Source of the DNA: Candidatus Endomicrobiellum neotermitis
Lineage (GTDB): Bacteria; Elusimicrobiota; Endomicrobiia; Endomicrobiales; Endomicrobiaceae
Length of the DNA: 64,000 bases
Direction: 5' to 3'
NCBI GenBank assembly: GCA_031282355.1
Contig: JAITDW010000003.1
Span: 153,708 to 217,707 of the forward strand
A model generated the notes under the pieces. It had not been told where the DNA came from, did no database searches, and saw only the letters and a list, made by a program, of their open reading frames with translations. The stretch's first letter is position 1. Every line of letters starts with the position of its first letter. Positions 26,712 through 35,210 of the stretch are shown here, in pieces. The position numbers and the translations under genes were made by a program.

Positions 26712-27725
26712 ATGGTAGGAGCATCGTTTGATTTTGAACGCCCTATTAATGAAATTGATGAAAAGATTAAAGCTTTAAAAGAGTCTTGTAAGAATGGTAA
26801 TATAGATTTATCAAAGCAAATAGAAAATTTTGAAAAAGTGAAATATGAATTGGAGCAGAAGATTTATAAAACTTTAACACCATGGCAAAGAGTTCAGATT
26901 GCGAGACATCCTCATAGACCATATTTTACAGATTATGCAAAACTTATTTTCGATGATTTTATAGAACTTCACGGTGATAGAACTTTTGGTGATGATCAAG
27001 CCATTTTGTGCGGTATTGCTACATTTGGTAGCGATCAGGTTGTCGCCATAGGGCATCAAAAGGGGAGATCTCTCCAAGAAAATATAGATAGAAATTTTGG
27101 AATGGCTCATCCAGAAGGATATAGAAAAGCGATAAGAGTAATGCAACTTGCTGAGAAATTCAATAAAGCTATAATAACGTTCATAGATACGCCAGGAGCG
27201 TATCCTGGAATTGCAGCTGAAGAGAGAGGACAAGCTGAAGCTATTGCGAAAAATTTAAAGAATATGTTTAATCTAAAAGTTCCTATTATTACTGTTGTTA
27301 TAGGTGAAGGTGGATCTGGAGGTGCGTTAGGTATAGGGGTTTCTAATAAGGTTTTAATGTTAGAAAATGCTTATTACTCTGTTATTTCTCCTGAGGGTTG
27401 TGCAGCTATAATTTTCAGAGATTGTTCGAAAGCACCAGAAGCCGCACAAGCCATGAGAATAACAGCTAAGGATTTAATGAATTTAAAAATTATAGATGAA
27501 ATTATAAAAGAGCCTCTTAGAGGTGCTCATCGTGATTATACAAAAATGGCTGGAAATTTAAAAATTGTTTTAAAAAAATATCTTGATCACTATAAATCTA
27601 AAAGTTGTAAAGAAATTATTAATGAAAGGTATTTAAAATTTAGAAATATAGGTGTTTATAGATATAATATAGAAAAAAATAATATAAAAAAAGCAGTAAA
27701 AAAAACTGATAAAAGGAGTACGTAA
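26712..27725 (+). CDS. accA: Acetyl-CoA carboxylase carboxyltransferase, alpha subunit
   Basis: AccA and AccD transfer the carboxyl group from biotin to acetyl-CoA, making malonyl-CoA for fatty acids. The N-terminal helical hairpin is followed by [29 protein letters not shown] and the crotonase-like core [20 protein letters not shown], then [12 protein letters not shown] and the block starting SPEGCAAI. Length is 337, slightly longer than average because of a basic C-terminal tail. AGAGAGG at 26699-26705 precedes ATG 26712. fba follows after 4 bp. Confidence 0.96.
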   Translation: MVGASFDFERPINEIDEKIKALKESCKNGNIDLSKQIENFEKVKYELEQKIYKTLTPWQRVQIARHPHRPYFTDYAKLIFDDFIELHGDRTFGDDQAILCGIATFGSDQVVAIGHQKGRSLQENIDRNFGMAHPEGYRKAIRVMQLAEKFNKAIITFIDTPGAYPGIAAEERGQAEAIAKNLKNMFNLKVPIITVVIGEGGSGGALGIGVSNKVLMLENAYYSVISPEGCAAIIFRDCSKAPEAAQAMRITAKDLMNLKIIDEIIKEPLRGAHRDYTKMAGNLKIVLKKYLDHYKSKSCKEIINERYLKFRNIGVYRYNIEKNNIKKAVKKTDKRST

Positions 27726-27729
27726 ATTA

Positions 27730-28719
27730 ATGGCACTAACTTCTGGAAAACAAATTTTAGAGGAAGCTAAAAAACAAGGTTATGCTGTCGGCGCATATAA
27801 TGTAAATAATATGGAGCAAATACAGGCAGTTGTGTCTGCTGCGAGAGCCACACAATCACCTGTAATAATTCAGACAAGCATAGGAGCTCTGAAATATTCT
27901 GATTGCACTTATTTGGAATATTTGATAAAGGCTGCTATTGCAAAAAATCAAGATATTCCTATAGCTGTACATTTAGATCACGGGAATTCTTTAGATTTTG
28001 TAGTAAGAGCTATAGAACTAGGTTTCTCATCAGTTATGATAGATGGATCTCTTATGGAAGATGGAAAAACGGCTTCAACTTATGAATATAATGTTAGAAT
28101 TACGCGTTCAGTTGTAGAATATGCACATGCAAGGGGAGTTTCTGTAGAAGGTGAAATTGGTACAATTGGTGGTTCAGAAGATAGTGTCGGTTCAGAAAAA
28201 ATATCTCTAACAGATCCTGAAGAGGCTAAAAAATTCATAGATGATACTGGTGTTGATTTTTTAGCTATTGCCATAGGGACTTCTCACGGTGCATATAAAT
28301 TTAAAGGTAGTATAAATCTTGCTTTTGATGTTTTGGAAAATATTAAAAATATAATTGACATTCCTATTGTACTACATGGTGCATCTTCAGTACCTGTAGA
28401 GTTAGTTAGTGAAATCAATAAACATGGGGGGAAAATGTCTTCTGGAGCAACAGGTATTCCAACTTCGAGTATTCAGAAAGCAATTAAACTTGGAGTATCA
28501 AAAATTAATGTTGATACTGATAGTAGACTGGCTATTACGGCTACTGTTAGAAGAATTCTTATGGAACATCCTGATAAATTTGACCCAAGAGATTATCTTG
28601 GACCAGCAAGAACTGCTCTTACAAATCTTATAATAACAAAAATGCAAGATTTTAAAACTGCTGGACATGCAAAAGATTATGTTTCAAAATCACTTGATGA
28701 TATGAAAAAGCTATATTAA
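27730..28719 (+). CDS. fba: Class II fructose-1,6-bisphosphate aldolase
   Basis: This zinc-dependent aldolase interconverts fructose-1,6-bisphosphate and triose phosphates. YAVGAYNVNNMEQIQAV, the zinc ligand region VHLDHGN (about residues 79-85), FSSVMIDGS, VSVEGEIGTIGGSED, AIAIGTSHGAYK and LHGASSVP are the class II blocks; IGVSKINVDTDSRLA-like sequence near 255-270 closes the phosphate site. Length 329 is normal. AAAAGGAG at 27712-27719 fits ATG 27730. Confidence 0.95.
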   Translation: MALTSGKQILEEAKKQGYAVGAYNVNNMEQIQAVVSAARATQSPVIIQTSIGALKYSDCTYLEYLIKAAIAKNQDIPIAVHLDHGNSLDFVVRAIELGFSSVMIDGSLMEDGKTASTYEYNVRITRSVVEYAHARGVSVEGEIGTIGGSEDSVGSEKISLTDPEEAKKFIDDTGVDFLAIAIGTSHGAYKFKGSINLAFDVLENIKNIIDIPIVLHGASSVPVELVSEINKHGGKMSSGATGIPTSSIQKAIKLGVSKINVDTDSRLAITATVRRILMEHPDKFDPRDYLGPARTALTNLIITKMQDFKTAGHAKDYVSKSLDDMKKLY

Positions 28720-28786
28720 AATAATTCGTTTTTAAGTAGTTATTTAGAAGAATTTTAAATCAAAAAAAAAAATAAAAAGGATGATC

Positions 28787-29290
28787 ATGGATATTTTACT
28801 TGATAGAAAGAGTGTTCGTAGATATATAAAAGAAGACGATGTTAGTCAAAGAGATTTAGAATATATTTTACATGCAGCTATGTCTGCGCCAACAGCTAAA
28901 AATACAAGGTGTTACTTTTTTATAGTTATAAAAAATGAAAACACGCGAAAAAAAATAGCAGAAATACATAAATCTGCACAAATGATTTTGGAAGCTCCAT
29001 TAGCGATTTTAGTTGTTGGAGATCAAAATATTGCTTATGGTGGATATTTACCACAAGATTGCGCTGCAGCCACTCAAAATATACTTCTTGCGGCTACTGC
29101 AAAGGGTTATGGAGCAGTTTGGTGTGGTATTTACTCAAATGAAGAAAGAGAAAAAGCTATAGAAAAATTTTTTAATTTGCCTAAAAACATAAAAGCTTTT
29201 TCTATTGTTGTCATTGGAAAAACTTCTGATAATACTTGTTCTAAAAGCAGATGGCAACCAGAAAAAATTAAATATGAAGCTTGGAAATGA
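28787..29290 (+). CDS. Nitroreductase-family flavoprotein
   Basis: This FMN-dependent oxidoreductase of 167 residues has N-terminal RKSVRRYIKEDD, the FMN-binding AAMSAPTAKNTRCYFFIV and central LPQDCAAATQNILLAA, then KGYGAVWCGIY. The substrate cannot be told from sequence; relatives reduce quinones, flavins or nitro compounds. AAAAGG at 28775-28780 points to ATG 28787. It overlaps argS by 4 bp (ATGA). Confidence 0.88.
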   Translation: MDILLDRKSVRRYIKEDDVSQRDLEYILHAAMSAPTAKNTRCYFFIVIKNENTRKKIAEIHKSAQMILEAPLAILVVGDQNIAYGGYLPQDCAAATQNILLAATAKGYGAVWCGIYSNEEREKAIEKFFNLPKNIKAFSIVVIGKTSDNTCSKSRWQPEKIKYEAWK

Positions 29291-30948
29291 TAAAACAACA
29301 TATAATAGACAGTTTAAGTAATATAGTTACTAAATATTCACAATCTAAGAGCATAATTGATAATTTTAACTTTAGTGTTGAAGTCCCACCTAAAAATATT
29401 AATGCTGATTTTGCTTCTAATGTAGCTATGCTTATAGCAAAGAAAATCAATATGAATCCTAAGATTATTGCACAAGAACTTAGTAATATTATTATCAGTA
29501 ATACTTCGGAATTCATAGAAAAAATTGAAATAATGGGTCCAGGATTCATTAATTTAAAAGTTAAAAATGAAGTTTTCTATAGAGAGCTTAAAACAATTCT
29601 TAGAAAAAAAAATAAATATGGTAAATCCATTAAAAATAATAAATGTAAAGTTATAATAGAATTTGTATCTGCAAATCCAACAGGACCTTTACATGTAGGA
29701 CATGGGCGTGGAGCTGCAATAGGTGATTCCATTTCGAGAATATTAAAACATTTAGGATATGATGTCACAAAAGAATATTATTTAAATGATGTCGGGAATC
29801 AAATGCTTATCCTAGCGAAATCTGTAGAGGCTCGTTATAAGCAACTTAGTGGTGAAAAAATTGAATTTTCTCATAGTTATTACCAAGGTGAATATATTTT
29901 AAATATTGCAAAATGTTTAATTGATGAAGGTAAAAATATAAATGAAATAAATTTTAAATATGAAGCTGTAAAACGTATTTTAAAAATGATAAAAGATGAT
30001 TTAAAAGATTTTGCTATAAAGTTTGATAATTGGTTCTCAGAGAGTAATATAGTTAATGGCTATGGAAATAGAAATTATAAAACTGAAGTTGATAAAACAT
30101 GTGAATATTTACTTACAAAGGGTTATGCTTATGAGAAAGATGGTGCCTTATGGCTTGCTTCTTCGAAATTTAGTGATGACAAGGATAGAGTTTTGAGAAG
30201 AAGTTCTGGTGAATATACTTATTTTGCTTCCGATGTAGCATATCACAAAAATAAATTTGAAAGGGGTTTTTTAAAGCTTATAAACATTTGGGGAGCTGAT
30301 CATCATGGGTATATTGCAAGAATAAAATCCTGTTTGCGGATGTTAAATTTTTCTGAAGAAGCGTTAAATATTATACTTTATCAACTTGTCGTGATCAAAA
30401 AAGCAGGACAACCATTAGCTATGTCAACACGTATGGGAGAATTTATAACATTAAGAGAAGTTTTAGATGAAGTTGGAAAAGATGCATGTAGATTTTTCTT
30501 TTTAATGCGTGCTCCGAATTCGCAATTTGAATTCGATTTGGATATAGCTAAAAAAAAATCTGTCGAAAATCCTGTTTTTTACGTACAATATGTTAATGCA
30601 AGATGTAATTCTATTATCAGAGAGAGTTATAACAGAAGCGATATAATTAGAGATGTTGAAAGTGTAAATTTTGATTTACTTAATACAGAAGAAGAAAGAG
30701 ATTTAGTAAAACATCTTGCGATGTTTTGTGATATTTTATGTTTGTCTGAAAAGACAATGAGCCCCCATCATTTTACTATATATTTAACAGAACTTGCCAA
30801 TAAATATCATAAATTTTACGAACATTGTCGAATTTTAACTGCTGATGTAAGCCTTACTTCAGCAAGATTGAAGCTTATTGAAGGTGTTATGATAATAGTT
30901 AAGATTGGATTAGATCTTTTAGGAGTATCTACACCAAATGAGATGTAA
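29287..30948 (+). CDS. argS: Arginyl-tRNA synthetase
   Basis: ArgS is a class I synthetase. The N-terminal Add-1 domain spans residues 1-110 (PPKNINADFASNVAM). The HIGH-type motif is in SANPTGPLHVGHGRGAAIGD near 130-150, followed by WGADHHGYIARIK. The KMSKS equivalent is the non-canonical MSTRMGEFITL, as in many ArgRS. The C-terminal helical anticodon domain ends with the usual LLGV. ATG 29287 overlaps the nitroreductase stop. Length 553 is normal. Confidence 0.96.
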   Translation: MIKQHIIDSLSNIVTKYSQSKSIIDNFNFSVEVPPKNINADFASNVAMLIAKKINMNPKIIAQELSNIIISNTSEFIEKIEIMGPGFINLKVKNEVFYRELKTILRKKNKYGKSIKNNKCKVIIEFVSANPTGPLHVGHGRGAAIGDSISRILKHLGYDVTKEYYLNDVGNQMLILAKSVEARYKQLSGEKIEFSHSYYQGEYILNIAKCLIDEGKNINEINFKYEAVKRILKMIKDDLKDFAIKFDNWFSESNIVNGYGNRNYKTEVDKTCEYLLTKGYAYEKDGALWLASSKFSDDKDRVLRRSSGEYTYFASDVAYHKNKFERGFLKLINIWGADHHGYIARIKSCLRMLNFSEEALNIILYQLVVIKKAGQPLAMSTRMGEFITLREVLDEVGKDACRFFFLMRAPNSQFEFDLDIAKKKSVENPVFYVQYVNARCNSIIRESYNRSDIIRDVESVNFDLLNTEEERDLVKHLAMFCDILCLSEKTMSPHHFTIYLTELANKYHKFYEHCRILTADVSLTSARLKLIEGVMIIVKIGLDLLGVSTPNEM

Positions 30949-30997
30949 TATGTAAGATTTTTTATAACTTAAGTTTAAAAACTAATTGATATCTGTT

Positions 30998-32008
30998 CTA
31001 TCTATAACCTCCAATACTTTCCAACGCCTTTATCCTATCAACAATTGAAGGATGAGTTGCAAAAAGACCAGAAATTTTCAAGAAAATAGACCTTTTTTTG
31101 TTTTGAATTAAAGGATTTGCGATACATATCATTGCGATAATTTTTTTATCATTAAGACGATGCACTACAGAATTATTTGAGATTTTTTTCAAAGCATTTA
31201 TAAGTCCTTGAGGATTTCTTGTTATAAAAGCAGCAGTTGCATCGGCTTGAAATTCTCTTGTACGTGATACTGCTAATTTAATAAGAGGAGCTAATAAATA
31301 CCCGTATATATAAAAAAATATCACAAAAACAAATAAAAATGATTGTGCCGTATTATTTTTATTTGTTTTTATTCTTGTTCTTGGGGTTAGTGCATATCGT
31401 AATAGTAATTCTGACATTGTAGTTGCAAAACCTATACATACAATTGCTATGAGCATAAGTTTTGTGTCTCTGTTTTTTATATGTGCCATCTCATGTGCTA
31501 TTACGCCTTCTATTTCTGTTTTTTCAAGTTTTTCAATGATTCCCTTTGTTAAAACTATGTAAGAATGTTTTGGATCTCTTCCAGTAGCAAAAGCGTTCAA
31601 AGCATTATCATTTATTGTATAAACTTTTGGTATTGGTAATCCAGACATTATAGCTATGTTTTCAACAATGTGTATTATTTCTGGAGCATTGCTAGCTGTA
31701 AGTTCAGATGCCCCAGAAGCAGACAAAATAAAATATTTACCAGCGAAGTAGGCCACCATAATCCAAATAATTGCAACAACGGAAATAATTGGTAACATGC
31801 TTGTTGTGGTTATTCCACTTATCATTCTGAAAATTGATCTATTAGTATCACAATCGTAACAATTATAGATTTCACCTCCAATGATAATACCAGCTAATAT
31901 AATTATGAAGTAACTAACAACTACAAAACTCACGAAAAACAAAATCATAAGGTATATTGTTTTTCGTGAGTTCGAATCAATAAAATCATAAACCGTTGTA
32001 TTTTTCAT
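30998..32008 (-). CDS. htpX: M48-family zinc metalloprotease HtpX
   Basis: HtpX is an inner-membrane protease that removes damaged membrane proteins. Two N-terminal helices (about 17-45 and 70-95) precede the catalytic site HEMAH at 172-176, with AFATGRDPKHSYIVLTKG before it. Another membrane segment lies near 185-235, and the third zinc ligand is in SRTREFQADATAA. Length 336 is somewhat above the 290-300 of many HtpX. It is 3 bp downstream of lemA; lemA-htpX is a widespread pair. Confidence 0.93.
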   Translation of the reverse strand: MKNTTVYDFIDSNSRKTIYLMILFFVSFVVVSYFIIILAGIIIGGEIYNCYDCDTNRSIFRMISGITTTSMLPIISVVAIIWIMVAYFAGKYFILSASGASELTASNAPEIIHIVENIAIMSGLPIPKVYTINDNALNAFATGRDPKHSYIVLTKGIIEKLEKTEIEGVIAHEMAHIKNRDTKLMLIAIVCIGFATTMSELLLRYALTPRTRIKTNKNNTAQSFLFVFVIFFYIYGYLLAPLIKLAVSRTREFQADATAAFITRNPQGLINALKKISNNSVVHRLNDKKIIAMICIANPLIQNKKRSIFLKISGLFATHPSIVDRIKALESIGGYR

Positions 32009-32011
32009 AAA

Positions 32012-32581
32012 TCAAAATGAAATTTTAACAGTTTCCTTTTCTTTTTTCTCATCCTTCCCAAGTGAAAAAAAGTCCTGTTTTATAAAATTAAACACATTAC
32101 CTATAATATTCCCTGGGAAAGACTCAAGTTTTGTATTCATCGCAAGAACATTTAAATTATAAAATCTACGACTTGCTTGTATTTTATTTTCAGTATCTAT
32201 TAATTCCTTTTGGAGTTCTAAGAAATTTTCATTTGCTTTTAAATTAGGATAATTTTCTGACAATGCAAAAAGAGACTTAAGAGTTCCAGATAACACATTC
32301 TCACTTTGTGCCTTATCAACAACACCGGCAACATTTTTCATAGCATCATTTCTCGCTTTTATAACATCGTTAAAAGTATTTTTTTCATGTGAAGCATAAC
32401 CTTTAACTATTTCAACAAGACTTGGTATTAAATCATAACGACGTTTCATCTGCATTTCAGTATCACTCCAAGCCTCTTTAACTCTATTCTTAAGTTTTAC
32501 AAGTCCATTATAAATTGAAAGAATATATAACCCTACAATAACAATCAAAGATATCATAATTGTAAAAAACGTCACTAACAT
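32012..32581 (-). CDS. lemA: LemA family protein
   Basis: LemA is a small inner-membrane protein with an N-terminal helix (about residues 5-25) and a long helical periplasmic or cytoplasmic bundle. The family signature is present: IYNGLVKLKNRVKEAWSDTE, KRRYDLIPSLVEIVKGYASH and, near the C terminus, ARRFYNLNVLAMN-like sequence. The frame is open 17 codons further upstream, but GGAGGGG just before ATG 32581 fixes the start, giving 189 residues. The exact role is unknown; its link with htpX is conserved. The upstream leader carries strong inverted repeats, described separately. Confidence 0.92.
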   Translation of the reverse strand: MLVTFFTIMISLIVIVGLYILSIYNGLVKLKNRVKEAWSDTEMQMKRRYDLIPSLVEIVKGYASHEKNTFNDVIKARNDAMKNVAGVVDKAQSENVLSGTLKSLFALSENYPNLKANENFLELQKELIDTENKIQASRRFYNLNVLAMNTKLESFPGNIIGNVFNFIKQDFFSLGKDEKKEKETVKISF

Positions 32582-32597
32582 AATACCCCTCCGTTTA

Positions 32598-32649
32598 ACA
32601 CTGATTTTAGTACGTACTAAAAAAGACACCAAAAAAACATAATCAGTGT
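32598..32649 (-). promoter_or_regulatory. Nested inverted repeats in the lemA-htpX leader
   Basis: An outer pair, ACACTGATT (32598-32606) and AATCAGTGT (32641-32649), encloses an 18-nt perfect palindrome, TTTTAGTACGTACTAAAA (32605-32622). On the minus strand this lies between a TATAAT (32661-32656) and the Shine-Dalgarno of lemA (32592-32586). If transcription starts about 7 nt after that -10, the mRNA would begin with the outer stem. It could be an operator or an RNA hairpin that protects the 5' end or gates translation (inference). Confidence 0.55.
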
Positions 32650-32655
32650 CAGCCG

Positions 32656-32661
32656 ATTATA
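32656..32661 (-). promoter_or_regulatory. Candidate -10 element of lemA-htpX
   Basis: TATAAT on the minus strand, about 75 bp upstream of ATG 32581. A second TATAAT lies about 14 bp further upstream. No good -35 is visible for either. Confidence 0.4.
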
Positions 32662-32741
32662 CAAAATAATTATACTGTTTAGCAAAATACTTTAATCTTT
32701 TTATATAGATAATTTATTTTATTATTTTAGGCGATACGTTA

Positions 32742-34361
32742 TCACTTACATATTGATTTTGCAAGTGCAACAGTCACTTTTTTACCTTTAATATTACTTA
32801 AATTTAAAGCATCAATAACATTATTAGCATGTTCTCTGGAAATTTCTACAAATGAAAACGAATCTAAAATTTTAATATTACCAATCAATTTTCCATTTAT
32901 ACCTGCTTCATTTGCGATAGCTCCTACAAAATCTCCAGCTTTTACATCATCTTTTTTACCTATATTTATAAATAATTTAACCATATCTTGTTTTTTGATT
33001 GTATTTGTAAAAGAATAAATATTTTTTGAATTCGTAAACAAATCTATTTTTTTCTGCTCTTGTTCCGTTTTTTCAGAAGCAAACATCATCTTTAAGAGAA
33101 CAGCTGCAATATCCAAAGAAGTAGTTTCCCCAGAAATCAAAGATTCTGCCATCCTCACATACTTTTCAGTGTCTTTTTTTTTCAAGGATTCTTTTATTTT
33201 ATCTAGCATGGCTGTTACTTTTGTATTCTCTACGTCTCTAAGTGAAGGCACTTGAGACCTTTTAATGTTTGCTTTTGTATATTTTTGAATATCTCTTAAC
33301 TTATAGATATCCTTTCCAGAAATGAAGCTAAATGCTTTTCCTGTTTTTCCAGCTCTTCCAGTTCTCCCTATTCTGTGGACATAATCTTCATCATTTTTAG
33401 GAACATCGTAATTAAAAACCATATCTATGCCATTAACATCTATTCCCCTTGCTGCGACATCAGTAGCTATGAGAAGTTCTATAGAACCACTCCTAAATTT
33501 TGTCATTACTCTATCTCTTTGTGATTGGTTCATATCACCATGTATTGCATCTGTTGAATAACCTCTTGCTTGAAGAGAAGAAGTTATTTCATCAACTTTT
33601 TTCTTAGTATTGCAAAAAACAATCGAAAGAGCTGGAGAATACATATCAAGACATCGTGTAAGAGTTTCAAGTTTTTGATATTCCCTTATATCAAAATAGT
33701 ATTGTTCGATTAGAGGAACTGTTAATTTTTCACTCACAACTTTCACAATTTCAGGATAATGTTGATATTTTTTTGTAAGAGATAGAAATTCTCTTGGCAT
33801 AGTAGCTGAAAAAAAGACAGTTTGCCTTTTTTCAGGTATTTTTTTAAGAATTAGTTCTATATCTTCTCTAAATCCCATATCTAACATTTCGTCAGCCTCA
33901 TCAAGAACTACAATTGAAGCTGCGTCAAGTTTTAGTGTTTTACGTTCTAAATGATCTATGACTCTACCAGGAGTTCCTATGACAATTTGCGCTCCATTTG
34001 AAAGAGCTATTATTTGTCTCTGAATCGGTTGTCCTCCATAAATTGACATTATCTTAATGTCCTTTTTATATTTTGAAAAAAGTTTAAGTTCTTCTGCAAC
34101 TTGTATTGCAAGCTCTCTAGTGGGGCACAGAATTATAGCTTGAACGAATTTATTTTTTTGATTTATTTTTTCTAATACAGGAATTCCGAAAGCTGCTGTT
34201 TTGCCAGTACCTGTTTGCGCTTGACCAATAATATCTAATCCTTTCATCATTTTTGGAATTGATAAACTTTGGATTGGTGTTGCTTCTTCAAAACCTAAAT
34301 CCTGAATCGCTTTAAGTATTTCAATTGATAAATTTAATTCTGTAAATTTTAATGTTGTCAT
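32742..34361 (-). CDS. deaD: DEAD-box ATP-dependent RNA helicase, DeaD/CsdA type
   Basis: This RNA helicase unwinds structured RNA in ribosome assembly and mRNA decay. Helicase domain 1 has the Q motif (ATPIQSLSIP), motif I AQTGTGKT, motif II LDEADEML and motif III FSATMP. Domain 2 has TDVAARGIDV and HRIGRTGRAG. The C-terminal DbpA-like RNA-binding domain (about residues 455-535, KLFINIGKKDDVKAGDFVGA) marks the DeaD group. AGGAG at 34370-34366 favours ATG 34361 over GTG 34373. It follows purQ by 68 bp on the same strand. Confidence 0.93.
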   Translation of the reverse strand: MTTLKFTELNLSIEILKAIQDLGFEEATPIQSLSIPKMMKGLDIIGQAQTGTGKTAAFGIPVLEKINQKNKFVQAIILCPTRELAIQVAEELKLFSKYKKDIKIMSIYGGQPIQRQIIALSNGAQIVIGTPGRVIDHLERKTLKLDAASIVVLDEADEMLDMGFREDIELILKKIPEKRQTVFFSATMPREFLSLTKKYQHYPEIVKVVSEKLTVPLIEQYYFDIREYQKLETLTRCLDMYSPALSIVFCNTKKKVDEITSSLQARGYSTDAIHGDMNQSQRDRVMTKFRSGSIELLIATDVAARGIDVNGIDMVFNYDVPKNDEDYVHRIGRTGRAGKTGKAFSFISGKDIYKLRDIQKYTKANIKRSQVPSLRDVENTKVTAMLDKIKESLKKKDTEKYVRMAESLISGETTSLDIAAVLLKMMFASEKTEQEQKKIDLFTNSKNIYSFTNTIKKQDMVKLFINIGKKDDVKAGDFVGAIANEAGINGKLIGNIKILDSFSFVEISREHANNVIDALNLSNIKGKKVTVALAKSICK

Positions 34362-34429
34362 CTCACTCCTCACATTTTGTATATTTAATCAAAGTTAAAA
34401 TTTTAAGTCTATTCTGAAATATTTAATCT

Positions 34430-35203
34430 TTATTTGACAAAATCTACGGCATTCTGAAAAATTATTTTCCCCCAACCATATTTTGAATCGAATCCTTCTC
34501 TGTTAGGGTGCTGGAGTGCAAAAATATATCTCTCTGGATGAGGCATAAGTCCTAAAATATTACCTTCTGGGTTAGATATTGCAGCTATTTGTTCTGAAGA
34601 TCCATTCGGATCTAGAGGATATTTTGGGATATTCCCATCCTTTGAAGAATATTTCAATACAATTTGATTGTTTTTACTTAAAACCTTTAGAAGATTTTTA
34701 TTTTTTGGAATAAATTTACCTTCTCCATGAGCTACTGGTAAACTTATGATTTCAGGTAAATTTTTTACCCATATGGATCTTGTTTTTTTTTCAATTTTTA
34801 CATACACCCAACGACATTCAAATCTACCAGAATCATTATAATAAAGAGATGAAACTTGTTCGAATACATTTGGATCAGGAAGTAACCCCATTTTAACAAA
34901 AACCTGAAAACCATTACATATTCCTATGATAGGTCTACCGCTCATAGCAAATTTTTTTACTATGTCACCTAATTTATTTTTTATTTCGTTAGATAATATC
35001 TTTCCAGAAGCTATATCGTCGCCGTATGAGAACCCACCTGGAAAAGCTAAAATATCATATTTAAAAATTTTATTTTTTTTCTCAATGAGGATATCAATGT
35101 GCACCCGTTCAGCAAATGCACCACATAACTCAAAAGCCATTTGTGTTTCGTAGTCACAATTAGTTCCAGCAGTTCTCAAAATTAAAACTTTAACTTTTTT
35201 CAT
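34430..35203 (-). CDS. purQ: Phosphoribosylformylglycinamidine synthase, glutaminase subunit PurQ
   Basis: PurQ releases ammonia from glutamine for PurL. The class I amidotransferase triad is visible: nucleophile Cys in IGICNGFQVFVKMG, and His/Glu in GLMPHPERYIF. The N-terminal block VLILRTAGTNCDYETQMAFE and the PGGFSYGDDIASG motif fix the identity. Length 257 is typical of the stand-alone form. It sits 7 bp after purL in transcription order. Confidence 0.95.
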   Translation of the reverse strand: MKKVKVLILRTAGTNCDYETQMAFELCGAFAERVHIDILIEKKNKIFKYDILAFPGGFSYGDDIASGKILSNEIKNKLGDIVKKFAMSGRPIIGICNGFQVFVKMGLLPDPNVFEQVSSLYYNDSGRFECRWVYVKIEKKTRSIWVKNLPEIISLPVAHGEGKFIPKNKNLLKVLSKNNQIVLKYSSKDGNIPKYPLDPNGSSEQIAAISNPEGNILGLMPHPERYIFALQHPNREGFDSKYGWGKIIFQNAVDFVK

Positions 35204-35210
35204 ATCTCAT

